A DNA stretch of 64,000 bases from JAGQKC01 sp965223675 (GCA_965223675.1 OZ245013.1:124001-188000); one strand, 5' to 3'; positions 18,613-28,092 are shown, counted from the first letter of the stretch. Numbers and translations: made by a program. The notes: generated from the letters alone by a model not told the origin.

Positions 18613-19413
18613 TTACTTTTCCTCTTCAACCGGATTAATTAGTGTTCCGATGTGTTCAATTTCGATTGAGACTTGATCTCCGGGTTTCAGAAAGACGGGT
18701 GGTTTTCTGGCAAATCCGACGCCAGGGGGTGTGCCGGTCAGGATAATCGTGCCGGGTAGCAGAGTGGCGCTTTGGCTTAAAAAGCTGATGAGTGCAGGAA
18801 CATCGAAGATCATGTCAGATGTTTTCGAATCCTGCATCGTTTGGTCATTGAGAATCGTCCTGATTTTGAGGTCATTCGGATTTGGAATATCATCGGTAGT
18901 CACGAGGCATGGACCAAGCGGACAAAATGTGTCAAAGGATTTTCCTCGACACCATTGTTTCCCACCTCCTTCTTTCTGCCATCGACGTGCACTGACATCG
19001 TTGGCACACGTGTATCCGAGTACATAATCTAGAGCGTTACGTTTAGAAATATTTTTCGCTTGTCTTCCGATGATCACGGCTAATTCACATTCAAAATCCA
19101 CTTCGTTTGTAGCGACTTTGGGAATAATGATTGGATCTCCAGGGTTGTTAAGTGCATTGGAGGCCTTGATAAAGAGGACAGGGTATTCAGGAAGCTTGGC
19201 TCCTGTCTCTTCAGCGTGGGCTTTGTAGTTCAAGCCAATACAAAGTAGGGTAGGTGGAACAATCGGAGCTAAGAGTTTCTTCATGGCAATCGTTTTACTT
19301 GTAAGGTCGTACTTTCCAAATATGTCGCCTTCAACCAGCTGTGCGGACATCTCGTCTATTGGATTACCGTAATGAATATTGCCTGCTTGATCTTCAAATC
19401 TAATAATCTTCAT
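18613..19413 (-). CDS. Fumarylacetoacetate hydrolase (FAH) family protein
   Basis: The 266-residue protein matches the FAH fold. The N-terminal domain is short. The catalytic domain has LLCIGLNYKAHAEETG, the metal-binding ExE element in VDFECELAVIIG, YTCANDVSARRWQ, KSFDTFCPLGPCLV and ILTGTPPGVGFARKPP. Members hydrolyse or decarboxylate C-C bonds in acylpyruvates and catechol-cleavage products, using Mg2+ or Mn2+. The exact substrate cannot be read from sequence. An AAGGA site precedes the ATG at 19413. The Tat-exported ring-cleavage dioxygenase of this window is about 38 kb away, so no aromatic pathway cluster is indicated. Confidence 0.9.
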   Translation of the reverse strand: MKIIRFEDQAGNIHYGNPIDEMSAQLVEGDIFGKYDLTSKTIAMKKLLAPIVPPTLLCIGLNYKAHAEETGAKLPEYPVLFIKASNALNNPGDPIIIPKVATNEVDFECELAVIIGRQAKNISKRNALDYVLGYTCANDVSARRWQKEGGGKQWCRGKSFDTFCPLGPCLVTTDDIPNPNDLKIRTILNDQTMQDSKTSDMIFDVPALISFLSQSATLLPGTIILTGTPPGVGFARKPPVFLKPGDQVSIEIEHIGTLINPVEEEK

Positions 19414-19590
19414 GAATGCCTATCCTTTTCGTTTCATAGGAGTTTCCTGTACATCTCTATTCTAAGTAAATGGCCGAGAGAAAGGAATGTATACTGTAGG
19501 TGACTGAAAGTTTTTTTGCTCGACAGTGGACGAGCATCTGAGAGTTGCTCATTAGGAATTTCTTTCCCAGGTTGATACAATTTTTAGATT

Positions 19591-20226
19591 ATGAGAGATA
19601 AGAAAAACGTCATTCGACAGATTCGAGAAAGTTTCCAACAAACTCACCATCCTGGTGATAATTTTCTGCAGGGCAGTTTTGAAGGGGATGAGCCATATGA
19701 GGTGACTGCTGCATTCCAAGGAGTGATCGATTGGTCCCAAGTCGATCCCCAAGTTCTTGACCATAACTACTCAGCCCTGAGTTTTTTTTCCGAAGGCGCG
19801 TTTCGTTATTTTCTTCCAGCATATTTGATTGCAGACCTCAACGATGAATTAGATACCGCTGATCCACTGTTTCATCTAACGAATGGTTTTTCAAATGAAG
19901 TACTGAATCTTCCAGGTAAGTCACGGACACACCAGAAAGTCATTGGTCGATCAGAATTCATCAATCCTCGACGGTATGGGGCGATGACATCGTATGATTA
20001 TGCCCGAAGTCGACTTTCTGTTTTCACAAAAGAGGAAGCCTCGGCGATTGTAGAATATCTTGAGTATAGACGAGAGCAAGATACTCATGGAATAGAGACA
20101 TCACGTATTGAGGCTGCCCTCATTGATTTCTGGCGTGATCGAGCTGCTCATGCGCCAGGTCATCGAAGTTTGCAGCAGTACATTGAATCTGAAGATGCGT
20201 ATCTCAATGATATTCAAAGTTCATAA
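19591..20226 (+). CDS. DUF6714-like protein of unknown function
   Basis: This 211-residue soluble protein has no signal peptide or membrane segment. The middle contains LSFFSEGAFRYFLPAYLIADL (about 68-88), a pattern I associate with the DUF6714 family, in which a Phe/Tyr-rich segment is followed by L-P-A-Y. The C-terminal third is helical and charged (FTKEEASAIVEYLEYRREQD). No catalytic motif is apparent. It lies between a convergent FAH gene and a small minus-strand gene, with no operon partner. Confidence 0.6.
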   Translation: MRDKKNVIRQIRESFQQTHHPGDNFLQGSFEGDEPYEVTAAFQGVIDWSQVDPQVLDHNYSALSFFSEGAFRYFLPAYLIADLNDELDTADPLFHLTNGFSNEVLNLPGKSRTHQKVIGRSEFINPRRYGAMTSYDYARSRLSVFTKEEASAIVEYLEYRREQDTHGIETSRIEAALIDFWRDRAAHAPGHRSLQQYIESEDAYLNDIQSS

Positions 20227-20319
20227 TTTACATAAAGACGAGATTGCAGATAGACACTGAGGGATGTCCACAGAAAGAAATTGAAGGGCTAGTTATACTT
20301 TTGGGCCGGCTCTTAGGGC

Positions 20320-20496
20320 TTATTTGTTGCTGTCTTGTAAGGCAGCGGCTTCGGGTGAGATCGTCACAGGGTCGATAGATACAGATGTGGGGGATTTTAA
20401 TGGTCTAGAAGACTGCACATTGGTGGCCGATTCAATCAGTGGTAAATCTGTTAATGCTTGGATATTTGCAGCGTTGAGTGCGGCTAGGCCATCCAT
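20320..20496 (-). CDS. Small hypothetical protein (58 residues)
   Basis: I place the start at the ATG at 20496, not further upstream, because an AAAGGAGA ribosome site lies about 7 nt before it. The peptide begins MDGLAALNAANIQALTDLP, an amphipathic helix, and continues with a Ser/Thr/Pro-rich tail ending in EAAALQDSNK. It has no signal peptide, cysteine or known family. The start signal is strong, but the peptide is short and has no recognised homologue. Confidence 0.5.
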   Translation of the reverse strand: MDGLAALNAANIQALTDLPLIESATNVQSSRPLKSPTSVSIDPVTISPEAAALQDSNK

Positions 20497-20656
20497 AGTC
20501 AGTCTCCTTTCGTGTTCTGAAATCGTCGTGCCTAGAGATTTATCGGCTTTGTGGACGAAGGTCTTGACCATATAATAGTGCTAAGTGTTAAAGGGTATCG
20601 CTTGTTTTTATTGGTTTACGAATAGGTGATGTGCTGGCTGCGCAAAGAGGAAATTC

Positions 20657-21094
20657 TCACAGAAATTTTCTACATGTGGAACTCCCGCATGTACACTGAC
20701 GTAGACCTTCATGATGAGATGCTCCATAATTGCAGGTCAACTCTTCGCCTGCTTTGATACGACGTAATGTATAAAACTCTGCCCGCTCGCGAAAGATTCG
20801 CATAAAAGTATTGGGTGTGCAGGAGTGATTGATAAACCGAAAGCCATAGGTCAATTTCGCTGCATCAATCGCTTTCCCATTATTGACTTCGACGATTGCG
20901 ATATGACGTTGTGACTTTGCCCGTCTTCGGGCTTCTCTTTGGCTAATCATTTCGCCCTCAAACTCACCAATTTTTTGTCGAGCTTTGATAGCCTTCACGG
21001 CGAAGAGCCCTTTGCCTTCGATACGACTAGGTTTTACGGCCATACTGACTGACCAGGTATGGTGACGAGGGAATAAAGGTTTACTTGCGGACAT
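20657..21094 (-). CDS. SET-domain protein (putative lysine methyltransferase)
   Basis: The 145-residue protein is a minimal SET domain with a post-SET tail. SRIEGKGLFAVKAIKARQKIGEFEG (about 22-46) matches the SET start. YGFRFINHSCTPNTFM carries the NHSCxPN S-adenosylmethionine site. RIKAGEELTCNYG holds the catalytic Tyr region. The Cys cluster CTCGSSTC at the end is a post-SET zinc-binding motif. Small bacterial SET proteins are thought to methylate lysines on host or self proteins, and no target is visible here. A second ATG at residue 17 (MAVKPSRIEG) also fits as a start. Confidence 0.88.
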   Translation of the reverse strand: MSASKPLFPRHHTWSVSMAVKPSRIEGKGLFAVKAIKARQKIGEFEGEMISQREARRRAKSQRHIAIVEVNNGKAIDAAKLTYGFRFINHSCTPNTFMRIFRERAEFYTLRRIKAGEELTCNYGASHHEGLRQCTCGSSTCRKFL

Positions 21095-21158
21095 GGAAAA
21101 TGGATGGCAAAAGGATGTGAGATTCGTTACGTGGCTAGAACAAGAAGTGCCAACTTCT

Positions 21159-22169
21159 TTACTTGATTCCGATCACCATGGAGTCTGGCCCAATTAAGTG
21201 TTCTACTCGAGTTTCACGAAAACCTGCCTCTCTTAACCAAGTCGAGCAATCGGCGCCCGTATAGTCAAACCCTCCGGGAAGTTCAATGAGCATATTAAGG
21301 CTCATGAGCAGACCAAACGCATTCTTTCTGCGTTCGTCATCGATTAAAGCTTCAAAGATGATTAACGCTCCGTTTGGTGGAAGAGCTTCATAGGCCTTGG
21401 CGAGAAGTTGTTTCTTTTCCTCAAGATTCCAGTCATGCAGTATGTGACCCATGCACAACACGTCGGTGTTGGGAAGCGGCTCTTTGAAAAAATCCCCTGG
21501 AATAAATCGAAGTCGGTGAGTCAAGTTAAAAGATTGAACATAGTCTTTAAAAATGGGACCAACGGGGGGCAGGTCAAATCCTCCTCCAATCAAGTGCGTG
21601 TGGGTTTGTGCGATTTGAACAGCTAATCCACCTTGGGCGCATCCGATGTCCGTAAAAGTCTTATAATCTTTCCATGGGAACTTTTGGGCAATAGCCTGGC
21701 TAGCTCCCATGCTGATGCCCGTCATGGATTGAAGAAAGGCTTTGAGTTTTAATGGATTCCTATAGAGCGTTCCAAAAAAGTCACCACCTTCTTTGGTTTC
21801 ATTTTGTGGGAGTCCGGTTCTGAGCCCTTCTGTGAGTGATCCCCAATAGTCATAGAGCCGATCATTGGCCATTTCCAGGAAGCCGCCAATATATGTTGGT
21901 TTGGATTGATCAAGATACAGATCAGTCTCAGATGTATTGGAGTATTTCCCGTCGACTCGTTCCAACATGCCGAGCGCCACGAGTGCATCGAAAAAGTCTC
22001 TCGCACTTCGTTCATGCAATCCTACTTGAGTTCTCAATGAGTCTGCATCAAGAGGTTGACGAGCCAATTCAGTGAAAATACCTAGTTCAATGGCACTAAG
22101 TAAGGTTTTTGAGCCCCAAAAGGCCATACCGAGCTGCATAATGTTCGAGGGGGATGGTGATGTACTCAT
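21159..22169 (-). CDS. SAM-dependent O-methyltransferase (plant OMT/acetylserotonin type)
   Basis: The 336-residue enzyme has an N-terminal winged-helix dimerisation domain (about 10-100, KTLLSAIELGIFTELARQPLDADSL) and a Rossmann methyltransferase domain. The SAM loop is FTDIGCAQGGLAVQIA (about 170-185). The catalytic-region motif is CMGHILHDWNLEEKKQLL (about 237-254), with His at the position used as general base in small-molecule OMTs. PPNGALIIFEALIDDER follows. It probably methylates a hydroxyl on a small aromatic or polyketide-type molecule. It is only 21 bp downstream of the acidic protein gene that ends the Sdh block, so the two may be co-transcribed. It is about 8 kb from the PKS/NRPS cluster, with an insertion sequence between, so a tailoring role there is possible but unsupported. 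Confidence 0.87.
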   Translation of the reverse strand: MSTSPSPSNIMQLGMAFWGSKTLLSAIELGIFTELARQPLDADSLRTQVGLHERSARDFFDALVALGMLERVDGKYSNTSETDLYLDQSKPTYIGGFLEMANDRLYDYWGSLTEGLRTGLPQNETKEGGDFFGTLYRNPLKLKAFLQSMTGISMGASQAIAQKFPWKDYKTFTDIGCAQGGLAVQIAQTHTHLIGGGFDLPPVGPIFKDYVQSFNLTHRLRFIPGDFFKEPLPNTDVLCMGHILHDWNLEEKKQLLAKAYEALPPNGALIIFEALIDDERRKNAFGLLMSLNMLIELPGGFDYTGADCSTWLREAGFRETRVEHLIGPDSMVIGIK

Positions 22170-22190
22170 GATGCTCGCTCCAAAGTTCTC

Positions 22191-22622
22191 TTAATCTCCA
22201 CCAGCAAATGCATCTTCTTCGTGTTCCTCGATGACTTCTTCTGTTTCAATACCGAGCCCCGCTTGAAATGATTGTCGAATGGCAAGAATATGATCGTGGG
22301 ATGGTGTATTAACAATATCTTTCGTGAAACGTTCGAGAAATTGATCCGAGAGCTTAAGGCCTTGTTCAAAAAACTCTGGTAACGGTCCCTCTGTCACCTG
22401 TTGCCAGGTGATATAGATAAGAAATTCTTGGAAGTATCGTGCGTGAGGTAGTTTATCTCCGTATTGCTGTAGCGTTTTATAGGCACGAGTGGCATCAGGG
22501 CCTTGAATCGAAGAAAACGTTTCTTCTGTTTCAAGGATATCATCTCCAAGGTCTCCAAGCTCTCCTTCTTGTTCAGCTTTTTCAAGTGCTTGTCGTGCCG
22601 CAATAGCCGGATCAAAATTCAT
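22191..22622 (-). CDS. Acidic hypothetical protein downstream of the succinate dehydrogenase block
   Basis: The 143-residue protein is strongly acidic, has no signal or membrane segment, and ends in a Glu/Asp run followed by AGGD. The central part (ATRAYKTLQQYGDKLPHARYFQEFLIYITWQQV) looks helical. I do not recognise the family. It follows the HdrB-like subunit by 65 bp on the same strand. That suggests co-expression with the Sdh complex and a possible accessory or assembly role, which is inference from position only. Confidence 0.65.
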   Translation of the reverse strand: MNFDPAIAARQALEKAEQEGELGDLGDDILETEETFSSIQGPDATRAYKTLQQYGDKLPHARYFQEFLIYITWQQVTEGPLPEFFEQGLKLSDQFLERFTKDIVNTPSHDHILAIRQSFQAGLGIETEEVIEEHEEDAFAGGD

Positions 22623-22687
22623 ATTTGCGATTCCTTATTCTGGATTCAAAAGGCCTTCAGTTCTGTATGGCCAGCTTAAGTTTAGAC

Positions 22688-23578
22688 TTAAGAAGATACC
22701 ACGCCAGCCAGTTTTTGTAACGCCGGTTCCGTTGAAACAAGATTACGGTTGAGACCCAGGGATTTGGGGTCCATATTCATCGCGAGACCCAGAAGTTGCG
22801 GGAGGTGAAGGATCGGAAGATCGATCGATGTTTTGTGTTGCTTCGCGGCTTTGGATTGCATGCCGTCTAAGTTCAGATGACAAAGCGGGCAGGGGGTCAC
22901 CATAATATCGGCTCCATGAGCCTTGGCATCCGTCGTATGCGTTGCTACCATCGTCAGAGAGTTGGGTTCATTGATAGTGAGGATGGGAAATCCACAGCAC
23001 CGACTCTTGCCTGGAAAATCCACAACCTCGGCTCCCAAGATCTCAATCACACGTTCCAAAGCTTGGGGACGATCAGGGTATTGAGCAAATTCAAGAGCTT
23101 CAGTGGGACGTTGAAGATAACACCCGTAAAACGGGGCCGCTCGTAGGCCAGTCAATGGTCGCTTGATATGTCGTTTGAGTTCTTCCTCTCCAACATCTTC
23201 TAGCAATATCCAAACAAAATGGCGAATGTTGGTTGTACCTCGGTACTGTAACCCTTCCTCTCCTAATACCTGGTTGATTTCAGCCAAGTACTCTTCGTCA
23301 GCAGTCATTCGATGATTCGCTTGGCTCATCACGCCTTGACAGGTAGAGCAGATGGTCATGATGGGCAAATTCTGTTGTTCGGCGAGCGCGAATGTGCGTG
23401 CATTCAAGACATCACCCAATCGACGATCCTTTTCTTGTAGCACGCCGGCGCCTGTGCATGAGGCGGTCCTCATTTCTTCAAGTTCTATTCCGATTTTTGG
23501 ATACACCTGCATGACGGATTGGTAGAGTTCGGGGCAAGCACCTTTTGAGACGCAGCCGGGAAAGAAGGCGTATTTCAT
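22688..23578 (-). CDS. HdrB-like (CCG-domain) third subunit of succinate dehydrogenase/fumarate reductase
   Basis: The 296-residue protein belongs to the CoB-CoM heterodisulfide reductase subunit B family. The second Cys-rich motif is complete: CYL, then RCCGFPILT and CPLCHLNLD. The first motif reads ASCTGAG and CSTCQG, with Ser where the double Cys usually begins. In type E/F succinate:quinone oxidoreductases this protein (SdhE/SdhF type) replaces the haem-bearing membrane anchors and links electron transfer to quinone. Its start overlaps the SdhB stop by 4 bp (ATGA), so the subunits are translationally coupled. No separate SdhC/D membrane genes are found here, which supports the SdhE-type assignment. 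Confidence 0.88.
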   Translation of the reverse strand: MKYAFFPGCVSKGACPELYQSVMQVYPKIGIELEEMRTASCTGAGVLQEKDRRLGDVLNARTFALAEQQNLPIMTICSTCQGVMSQANHRMTADEEYLAEINQVLGEEGLQYRGTTNIRHFVWILLEDVGEEELKRHIKRPLTGLRAAPFYGCYLQRPTEALEFAQYPDRPQALERVIEILGAEVVDFPGKSRCCGFPILTINEPNSLTMVATHTTDAKAHGADIMVTPCPLCHLNLDGMQSKAAKQHKTSIDLPILHLPQLLGLAMNMDPKSLGLNRNLVSTEPALQKLAGVVSS

Positions 23579-24534
23579 GGATTTTTCCTCACACGTTTAA
23601 AGATCCGCTTAATCTGATCAATGCCTGGAATAGCCCGATGCAATGGACCGGATGGTGGAATTCTTTGATGACGGAATGATTGAATCGCCACCGGAATCAG
23701 CCCGAACAAACGACGCCAGTTGCGAAGTCCAAACGTTCGAACTGCCAGCATGGGTTCATCTAAGATGCCTTTATCCTCGATCAAGTCGGCAAAGACCTCG
23801 GCGTGACGCGAGCCGCAGGTGGATGGAATCTGTTCATCTATCCCTTTGGCTCGTAGGGACATAATTCGATCCATCGGACCAACGCCTTTGGGACAGACTT
23901 GAATACATTCCATGCAGCGTGTGCAATCCCACATTCCCCCAGCTTCGTTGAGTGTTTTTAAGCGTTGTTTAGTGGCGGCGTCCCGTGGATCGGCCACGAA
24001 CCGGTAAGCTTTGGCTAGGGCCGCGGGACCAACAAACTTTGCATCTACTTCCAACACGGTACAGTCAGACACACAGACGCCGCACATAATGCATGTCATG
24101 ACGCCAGACAGATGACTCATGGCGTCTGCTGGTGCCACGTACTCGGCTTCTGGAGTGGGGCCTGCTGGCTGCAGCCATGGTTGGATTTGGCGAATCTTAT
24201 CCCAGAAGGGTGACATGTCTGTGATGAGATCTTTGATGACCGACATGTTGTTCATGGGTTCAACTTGTATTGTGCTTCCTTCTTGTGTAGCCGTCAGAAT
24301 TTTTGTTTTACAGGCTAATGTGGCATGACCATTAATTCGCATACCACACGAACCGCAGATTGCACCGCGGCACGAGCAACGGAGAGCAAGAGAATCATCG
24401 AGTGTTTCTCGAACCTTGATCAGTCCATCAAGGACGCTATCCGATTCCTCAAGTTCCAGGTCGTATTCCTGGAAAAATGGAATAGGGGTTTTCTGTTCAG
24501 GGTTGAACCGGCGTATGCGAAGAGTGGTGTTCAT
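23575..24534 (-). CDS. sdhB: Succinate dehydrogenase/fumarate reductase iron-sulfur subunit
   Basis: The 319-residue protein has the classical three-cluster layout. An N-terminal ferredoxin-like [2Fe-2S] domain contains LRCSCRGAICGSCGMRINGHATLAC in separate Cys groups (about 52-76). Two C-terminal Cys groups, CIMCGVCVSDC and CTRCMECIQVCPKG, ligate the remaining clusters. It passes electrons from the FAD of SdhA to the HdrB-like subunit. The gene is longer than typical SdhB (about 240 residues) because of a C-terminal extension of about 70 residues after the last Cys group. It lies between sdhA (81 bp upstream) and the HdrB-like gene (4-bp overlap). Confidence 0.94.
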   Translation of the reverse strand: MNTTLRIRRFNPEQKTPIPFFQEYDLELEESDSVLDGLIKVRETLDDSLALRCSCRGAICGSCGMRINGHATLACKTKILTATQEGSTIQVEPMNNMSVIKDLITDMSPFWDKIRQIQPWLQPAGPTPEAEYVAPADAMSHLSGVMTCIMCGVCVSDCTVLEVDAKFVGPAALAKAYRFVADPRDAATKQRLKTLNEAGGMWDCTRCMECIQVCPKGVGPMDRIMSLRAKGIDEQIPSTCGSRHAEVFADLIEDKGILDEPMLAVRTFGLRNWRRLFGLIPVAIQSFRHQRIPPSGPLHRAIPGIDQIKRIFKRVRKNP

Positions 24535-24615
24535 TTTAAACAGTTAGGTGTGAAAAGTAGGTAAGTGCTAATCTTTCCTACTTTCTCACTTTTGACTATT
24601 TACCCCATCACTTCT

Positions 24616-26331
24616 TTAATAGACTCGGGCCTTTGGTTGCCATTGAGTGATACGTACGGGAAGATAGTCGATATCGGGTGTCCCATTGGTATTATGGTAT
24701 AGCAGAATGTGCTTTAGCCAGCCCTCGTCGTCTCGGTCTAAATAATCTGTTCGAAAATGTGCTCCACGACTTTCTTTGCGTGTGAGGGCGCCCATGATGA
24801 TGGTCTCCGCACAGTCCAACATGAACCCAAGTTCAAGTGTATTGACGAGCCCAGTATTAAAGACGTGACCTTTGTCTTGAATTCCTACTGTTTGCCATCG
24901 ATCCTTAAGAGAGCGAATCACTTCTCGAGCGGCGTTCATGCCTTCTTCATCTCGAAAGACGGAAAGGTGACGATTCATCGTTTTCCCCATCTCGGACCGA
25001 ATGGATGCGATGGTATCAGTTTGACTTGGTCTGCGGAGTATTGATGAGACAAGACTGTGGTCCGTGTCCACAATGGCTTCGGAAACCTTGAGAGTTCTTA
25101 CCGTTTTTACATATGCCGCCGCGCACGTGCCGGCTCGTCTTCCAAAGACGACCGTGTCCAGAAGAGAATTGGCCCCTAGACGATTGCCACCGTGTAAACT
25201 CACACAGGCTGCTTCGCCAGCAGCAAACAAACCTGATACGCCTTTCCATTGTTCGTGGGTGTCCCAGCATCGTCCATCAACATCTGTTTTGATCCCACCC
25301 ATTTGATAGTGCATGCCTGGACGGATTGGGATGGGTTCTTCAGCAAGATCAATATTGGCAAACGTTTTGGCTTCTTCGTTGATTTGACGTAATCGGTCGT
25401 TAATAAATGTTTTACCGAGATGCCGGCAGTCTAGCAAGACGCACCCGTTCACGCCGCGACCTTCATTGATCTCAAGTTGTTCCGCGCGCGAGACGACATC
25501 ACGGGAGGCCAGCTCCATCATGTTTGGCGCGTACCATTCCATGAATCGGTCGCCTTCACTATTTAACAGATATGCCCCTTCACCTCGTGCAGCTTCGCTG
25601 ATGAGGAGCCCCTTCCCTTTAAGAGTGGTTGGGTGATATTGGACCATTTCCATATCCATGAGCGGCGCTCCGGCTCGGTACGCGAGCGCCATTCCATCAC
25701 CTGTACAGATTAGTGCGTTTGTACTGGGTTCGTACACACGTCCCAGTCCGCCAGCAGCGAGGATCACAGCCTTGGCCTTGAATAAGGCGAATGTTCCGGT
25801 TCGAATCTCAAAAGCTACCACGCCGGCGCATCGACCGTGATCATCCCTGACGATTGATGTGACGAACCACTCTTCGTATATGGGGAGCTTCGCTTGGAGT
25901 ATTTGTTCGAACAGGACATGCAACATCGCTTGTCCTGTGAAATCGGAAACAAAAAACGTCCGTGCACGTTTTTGTCCACCGAATCGGCGAGTGCCCAAGC
26001 GACCCTCTTCATTTCGATTGAAAATCACCCCCATATGTTCTAAGGCGATAATATCTTGGCCGGCCTCTTGCGCAAGGACTTCCACCGCATCTTGGTCTCC
26101 CAGGTAATCACTTCCCTTGACGGTTTCGAACGCATGATCCTCCCACTTATCGCCGCGGTCTGTCAGTGCGGCATTGATTCCCCCTTGCGCAGCATTCGAA
26201 TGGCTCCTTACAGGATGGACTTTTGTCAGAATGGCGACGGTTGCTCCTTGTTCATGGGCGGCCAAGGCCGCCCGCATCCCTGCCAAGCCGGCTCCGATCA
26301 CCAAAACGTCGTATGTATGAACGGGGGTCAT
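24616..26331 (-). CDS. sdhA: Succinate dehydrogenase/fumarate reductase flavoprotein subunit
   Basis: The 571-residue flavoprotein begins with the dinucleotide-binding motif DVLVIGAGLAGMRAALAA. The segment VRSHSNAAQGGINAAL follows, with the His that binds FAD covalently in this family. Substrate-site elements include HPTTLKGKGLLISEAARGEGAYL, a MGGIKTDVDGR loop, and HGGNRLGANSLLDTVVFGR. Length and order are standard. It interconverts succinate and fumarate. Nitrospira use a reductive TCA cycle for carbon fixation, so the fumarate reductase direction is plausible as well. It heads the sdhA-sdhB-HdrB-like unit and follows the malic enzyme gene by about 130 bp on the same strand. Confidence 0.96.
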   Translation of the reverse strand: MTPVHTYDVLVIGAGLAGMRAALAAHEQGATVAILTKVHPVRSHSNAAQGGINAALTDRGDKWEDHAFETVKGSDYLGDQDAVEVLAQEAGQDIIALEHMGVIFNRNEEGRLGTRRFGGQKRARTFFVSDFTGQAMLHVLFEQILQAKLPIYEEWFVTSIVRDDHGRCAGVVAFEIRTGTFALFKAKAVILAAGGLGRVYEPSTNALICTGDGMALAYRAGAPLMDMEMVQYHPTTLKGKGLLISEAARGEGAYLLNSEGDRFMEWYAPNMMELASRDVVSRAEQLEINEGRGVNGCVLLDCRHLGKTFINDRLRQINEEAKTFANIDLAEEPIPIRPGMHYQMGGIKTDVDGRCWDTHEQWKGVSGLFAAGEAACVSLHGGNRLGANSLLDTVVFGRRAGTCAAAYVKTVRTLKVSEAIVDTDHSLVSSILRRPSQTDTIASIRSEMGKTMNRHLSVFRDEEGMNAAREVIRSLKDRWQTVGIQDKGHVFNTGLVNTLELGFMLDCAETIIMGALTRKESRGAHFRTDYLDRDDEGWLKHILLYHNTNGTPDIDYLPVRITQWQPKARVY

Positions 26332-26460
26332 GTGTTTGTTAACTGAAGAAAACAGCGAAAATACTTGGCAAAATGTCTTAAGGGAGGTGACGGACTGGTT
26401 AGTTTCAACTGAGAAGTTATCTGAGTCGTCGTCCCAGTCCTTTTAGCCATTGAAGGCTTC

Positions 26461-27852
26461 CTACGTCTTTTCTTCAACGTCGAAATATTCGTCGTCAAAG
26501 TACTTTTGTGCGACGCCGCTTGCCATTGCTGCTTTTGCGACAGCCTTTGTCACAGCGACGTGAACAGTCGAATCCAGAGGACTGGGAACAATTTCACCTT
26601 GGGGTGTGGTCTCGACGATAGCTTGAACGGCAGCGAGTAGCATCGGGTCATTAATTCCCGTGGCTCGCGTTTCCAACGCTCCTTTGAAAATGCCGGGGTA
26701 GGCCAGCAAGTTGTTGACGTATCGTCCATCAGAATAAAAGGCGGCTCCGGCGTTCAGCGCTTCTTCTTCGGTGATTTCCGGAATGGGATTAGTCAACGCT
26801 AGAATGATTTGTTGTTTTTTCACCATAGACGGGGCAATTAATCCTTCAACCCCCGTTGTTGAAATGACCACATCACATCGCTTCATGATCTCCTCCAGGG
26901 TAGCCCTGTTCTGACGAAACTCCTCGAGCCGATCAACTGCAGCGGGATTCTTGTCACAACACCACACGTTGCGTTTCGTATAGGCCATAATCAGACGCGC
27001 AATGGCGCTGCCAGCCGCGCCTAGTCCGACTTGACCAATCTGGACTTTCTCCAGGTCGCCTTTGACGATTCGGCATGCATTGATGACAGCAGCTAAACAG
27101 ACGACAGCGGTTCCATTTTGGTCATCATGCATCACGGGAATATTCAGGTGTTTCACTAGCTCGGTTTCGATTTCAAAGCATTCCGGGGCCGAAATATCCT
27201 CTAAATGAATGGCCCCGAATCCTGGGGAAAGACGTATGGCGGTATCGATGAACTCCTGCGGGTCTGTGGTATTGATTGGGATTGGGACCATATTGTAGCC
27301 GGTAAATTTATTAAATAGGGCGGCTTTCCCTTCCATGACAGGCATGGCGGCTAAGGGGCCAATATTCCCCAGCCCTAAAGTTCGGCTCCCATTGGTGAGA
27401 AGGGCGACGGTCTTGTGAATCCAGGTATAATTGTATGCCTCATTGGGATAATTCTGAATGAGACGACAGACATCGGCCACGCCCGGTGTGTACGCTGCCC
27501 GCAAGTCGTTAGTGGTGTCAATCGAGTGGTTTAACTCCATCTTGATTTTTCCACCCTGATGTCGTTCAAGCACTTCATCAATGATGAGTTCAACGACGGT
27601 CTGTTTTAATGCATGGATAGCCTTCAGGATTCTGAGAAAGTGTTCTCGATCATTGGCAATAATGGTGACATCTCGCCAGATATAAAACTTCCCGAGTTTT
27701 CGCGTTTTGACATCACCCACACTTCCGCCTTCGTTTGCAATTGCCGTGATAAATTCCGCGAATACGCCAACCTGATTTTCACTCTTGTAACGTAACATCC
27801 GAATAAATTCTGTCTTCCCAGTGAGCGATACTATAGGCTTATGATCTGACAT
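26461..27852 (-). CDS. NAD(P)-dependent malic enzyme with N-terminal ACT-like domain
   Basis: The 463-residue protein has an N-terminal ACT-like regulatory segment (about 15-95, RYKSENQVGVFAEFITAIANEGG). The malic enzyme core starts at about 115: LRAAYTPGVADVC, GLGNIGPLAAMPVMEGKAALF (catalytic Lys region), LEDISAPECFEIE and MHDDQNGTAVV for metal and substrate, then the Rossmann motif IGQVGLGAAGSAIARL. It decarboxylates malate to pyruvate and can serve anaplerosis. It sits between gltA and sdhA on the same strand in a TCA-related block. The ACT part suggests allosteric control by a small ligand, which is inference. Confidence 0.93.
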   Translation of the reverse strand: MSDHKPIVSLTGKTEFIRMLRYKSENQVGVFAEFITAIANEGGSVGDVKTRKLGKFYIWRDVTIIANDREHFLRILKAIHALKQTVVELIIDEVLERHQGGKIKMELNHSIDTTNDLRAAYTPGVADVCRLIQNYPNEAYNYTWIHKTVALLTNGSRTLGLGNIGPLAAMPVMEGKAALFNKFTGYNMVPIPINTTDPQEFIDTAIRLSPGFGAIHLEDISAPECFEIETELVKHLNIPVMHDDQNGTAVVCLAAVINACRIVKGDLEKVQIGQVGLGAAGSAIARLIMAYTKRNVWCCDKNPAAVDRLEEFRQNRATLEEIMKRCDVVISTTGVEGLIAPSMVKKQQIILALTNPIPEITEEEALNAGAAFYSDGRYVNNLLAYPGIFKGALETRATGINDPMLLAAVQAIVETTPQGEIVPSPLDSTVHVAVTKAVAKAAMASGVAQKYFDDEYFDVEEKT

Positions 27853-28092
27853 GGGCTTTAATCTCCATTTATGCTGACTGCTCGCGTCGTCTGCAGTATT
27901 CCCGTGGCATACCGTACTGTCTAAAGAGACACTTGAGTCTTAGGGCGATAACGGCTGAAAGTGGTTATTGAGTAAAAGGTGTGACGACGACTCACCCTCT
28001 GAAAGGGAGTTGCTAAAGAAAGTTGTGAAAATTAGTGTGCCGGGTTGGAATTGACATGCACACGGTTGTAGAGACGCGCGCACAATCATTGA

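Noticed and set aside
20324..20575. Plus-strand 83-codon frame antisense to the small gene at 20320-20496
   Set aside because: The minus-strand gene has a strong ribosome site and better start. The plus frame has neither.
21159..22169. O-methyltransferase as a tailoring enzyme of the PKS/NRPS pathway
   Set aside because: It lies several kilobases away beyond an insertion sequence and unrelated genes, and is closer to the Sdh block. There is no positive evidence for the link.
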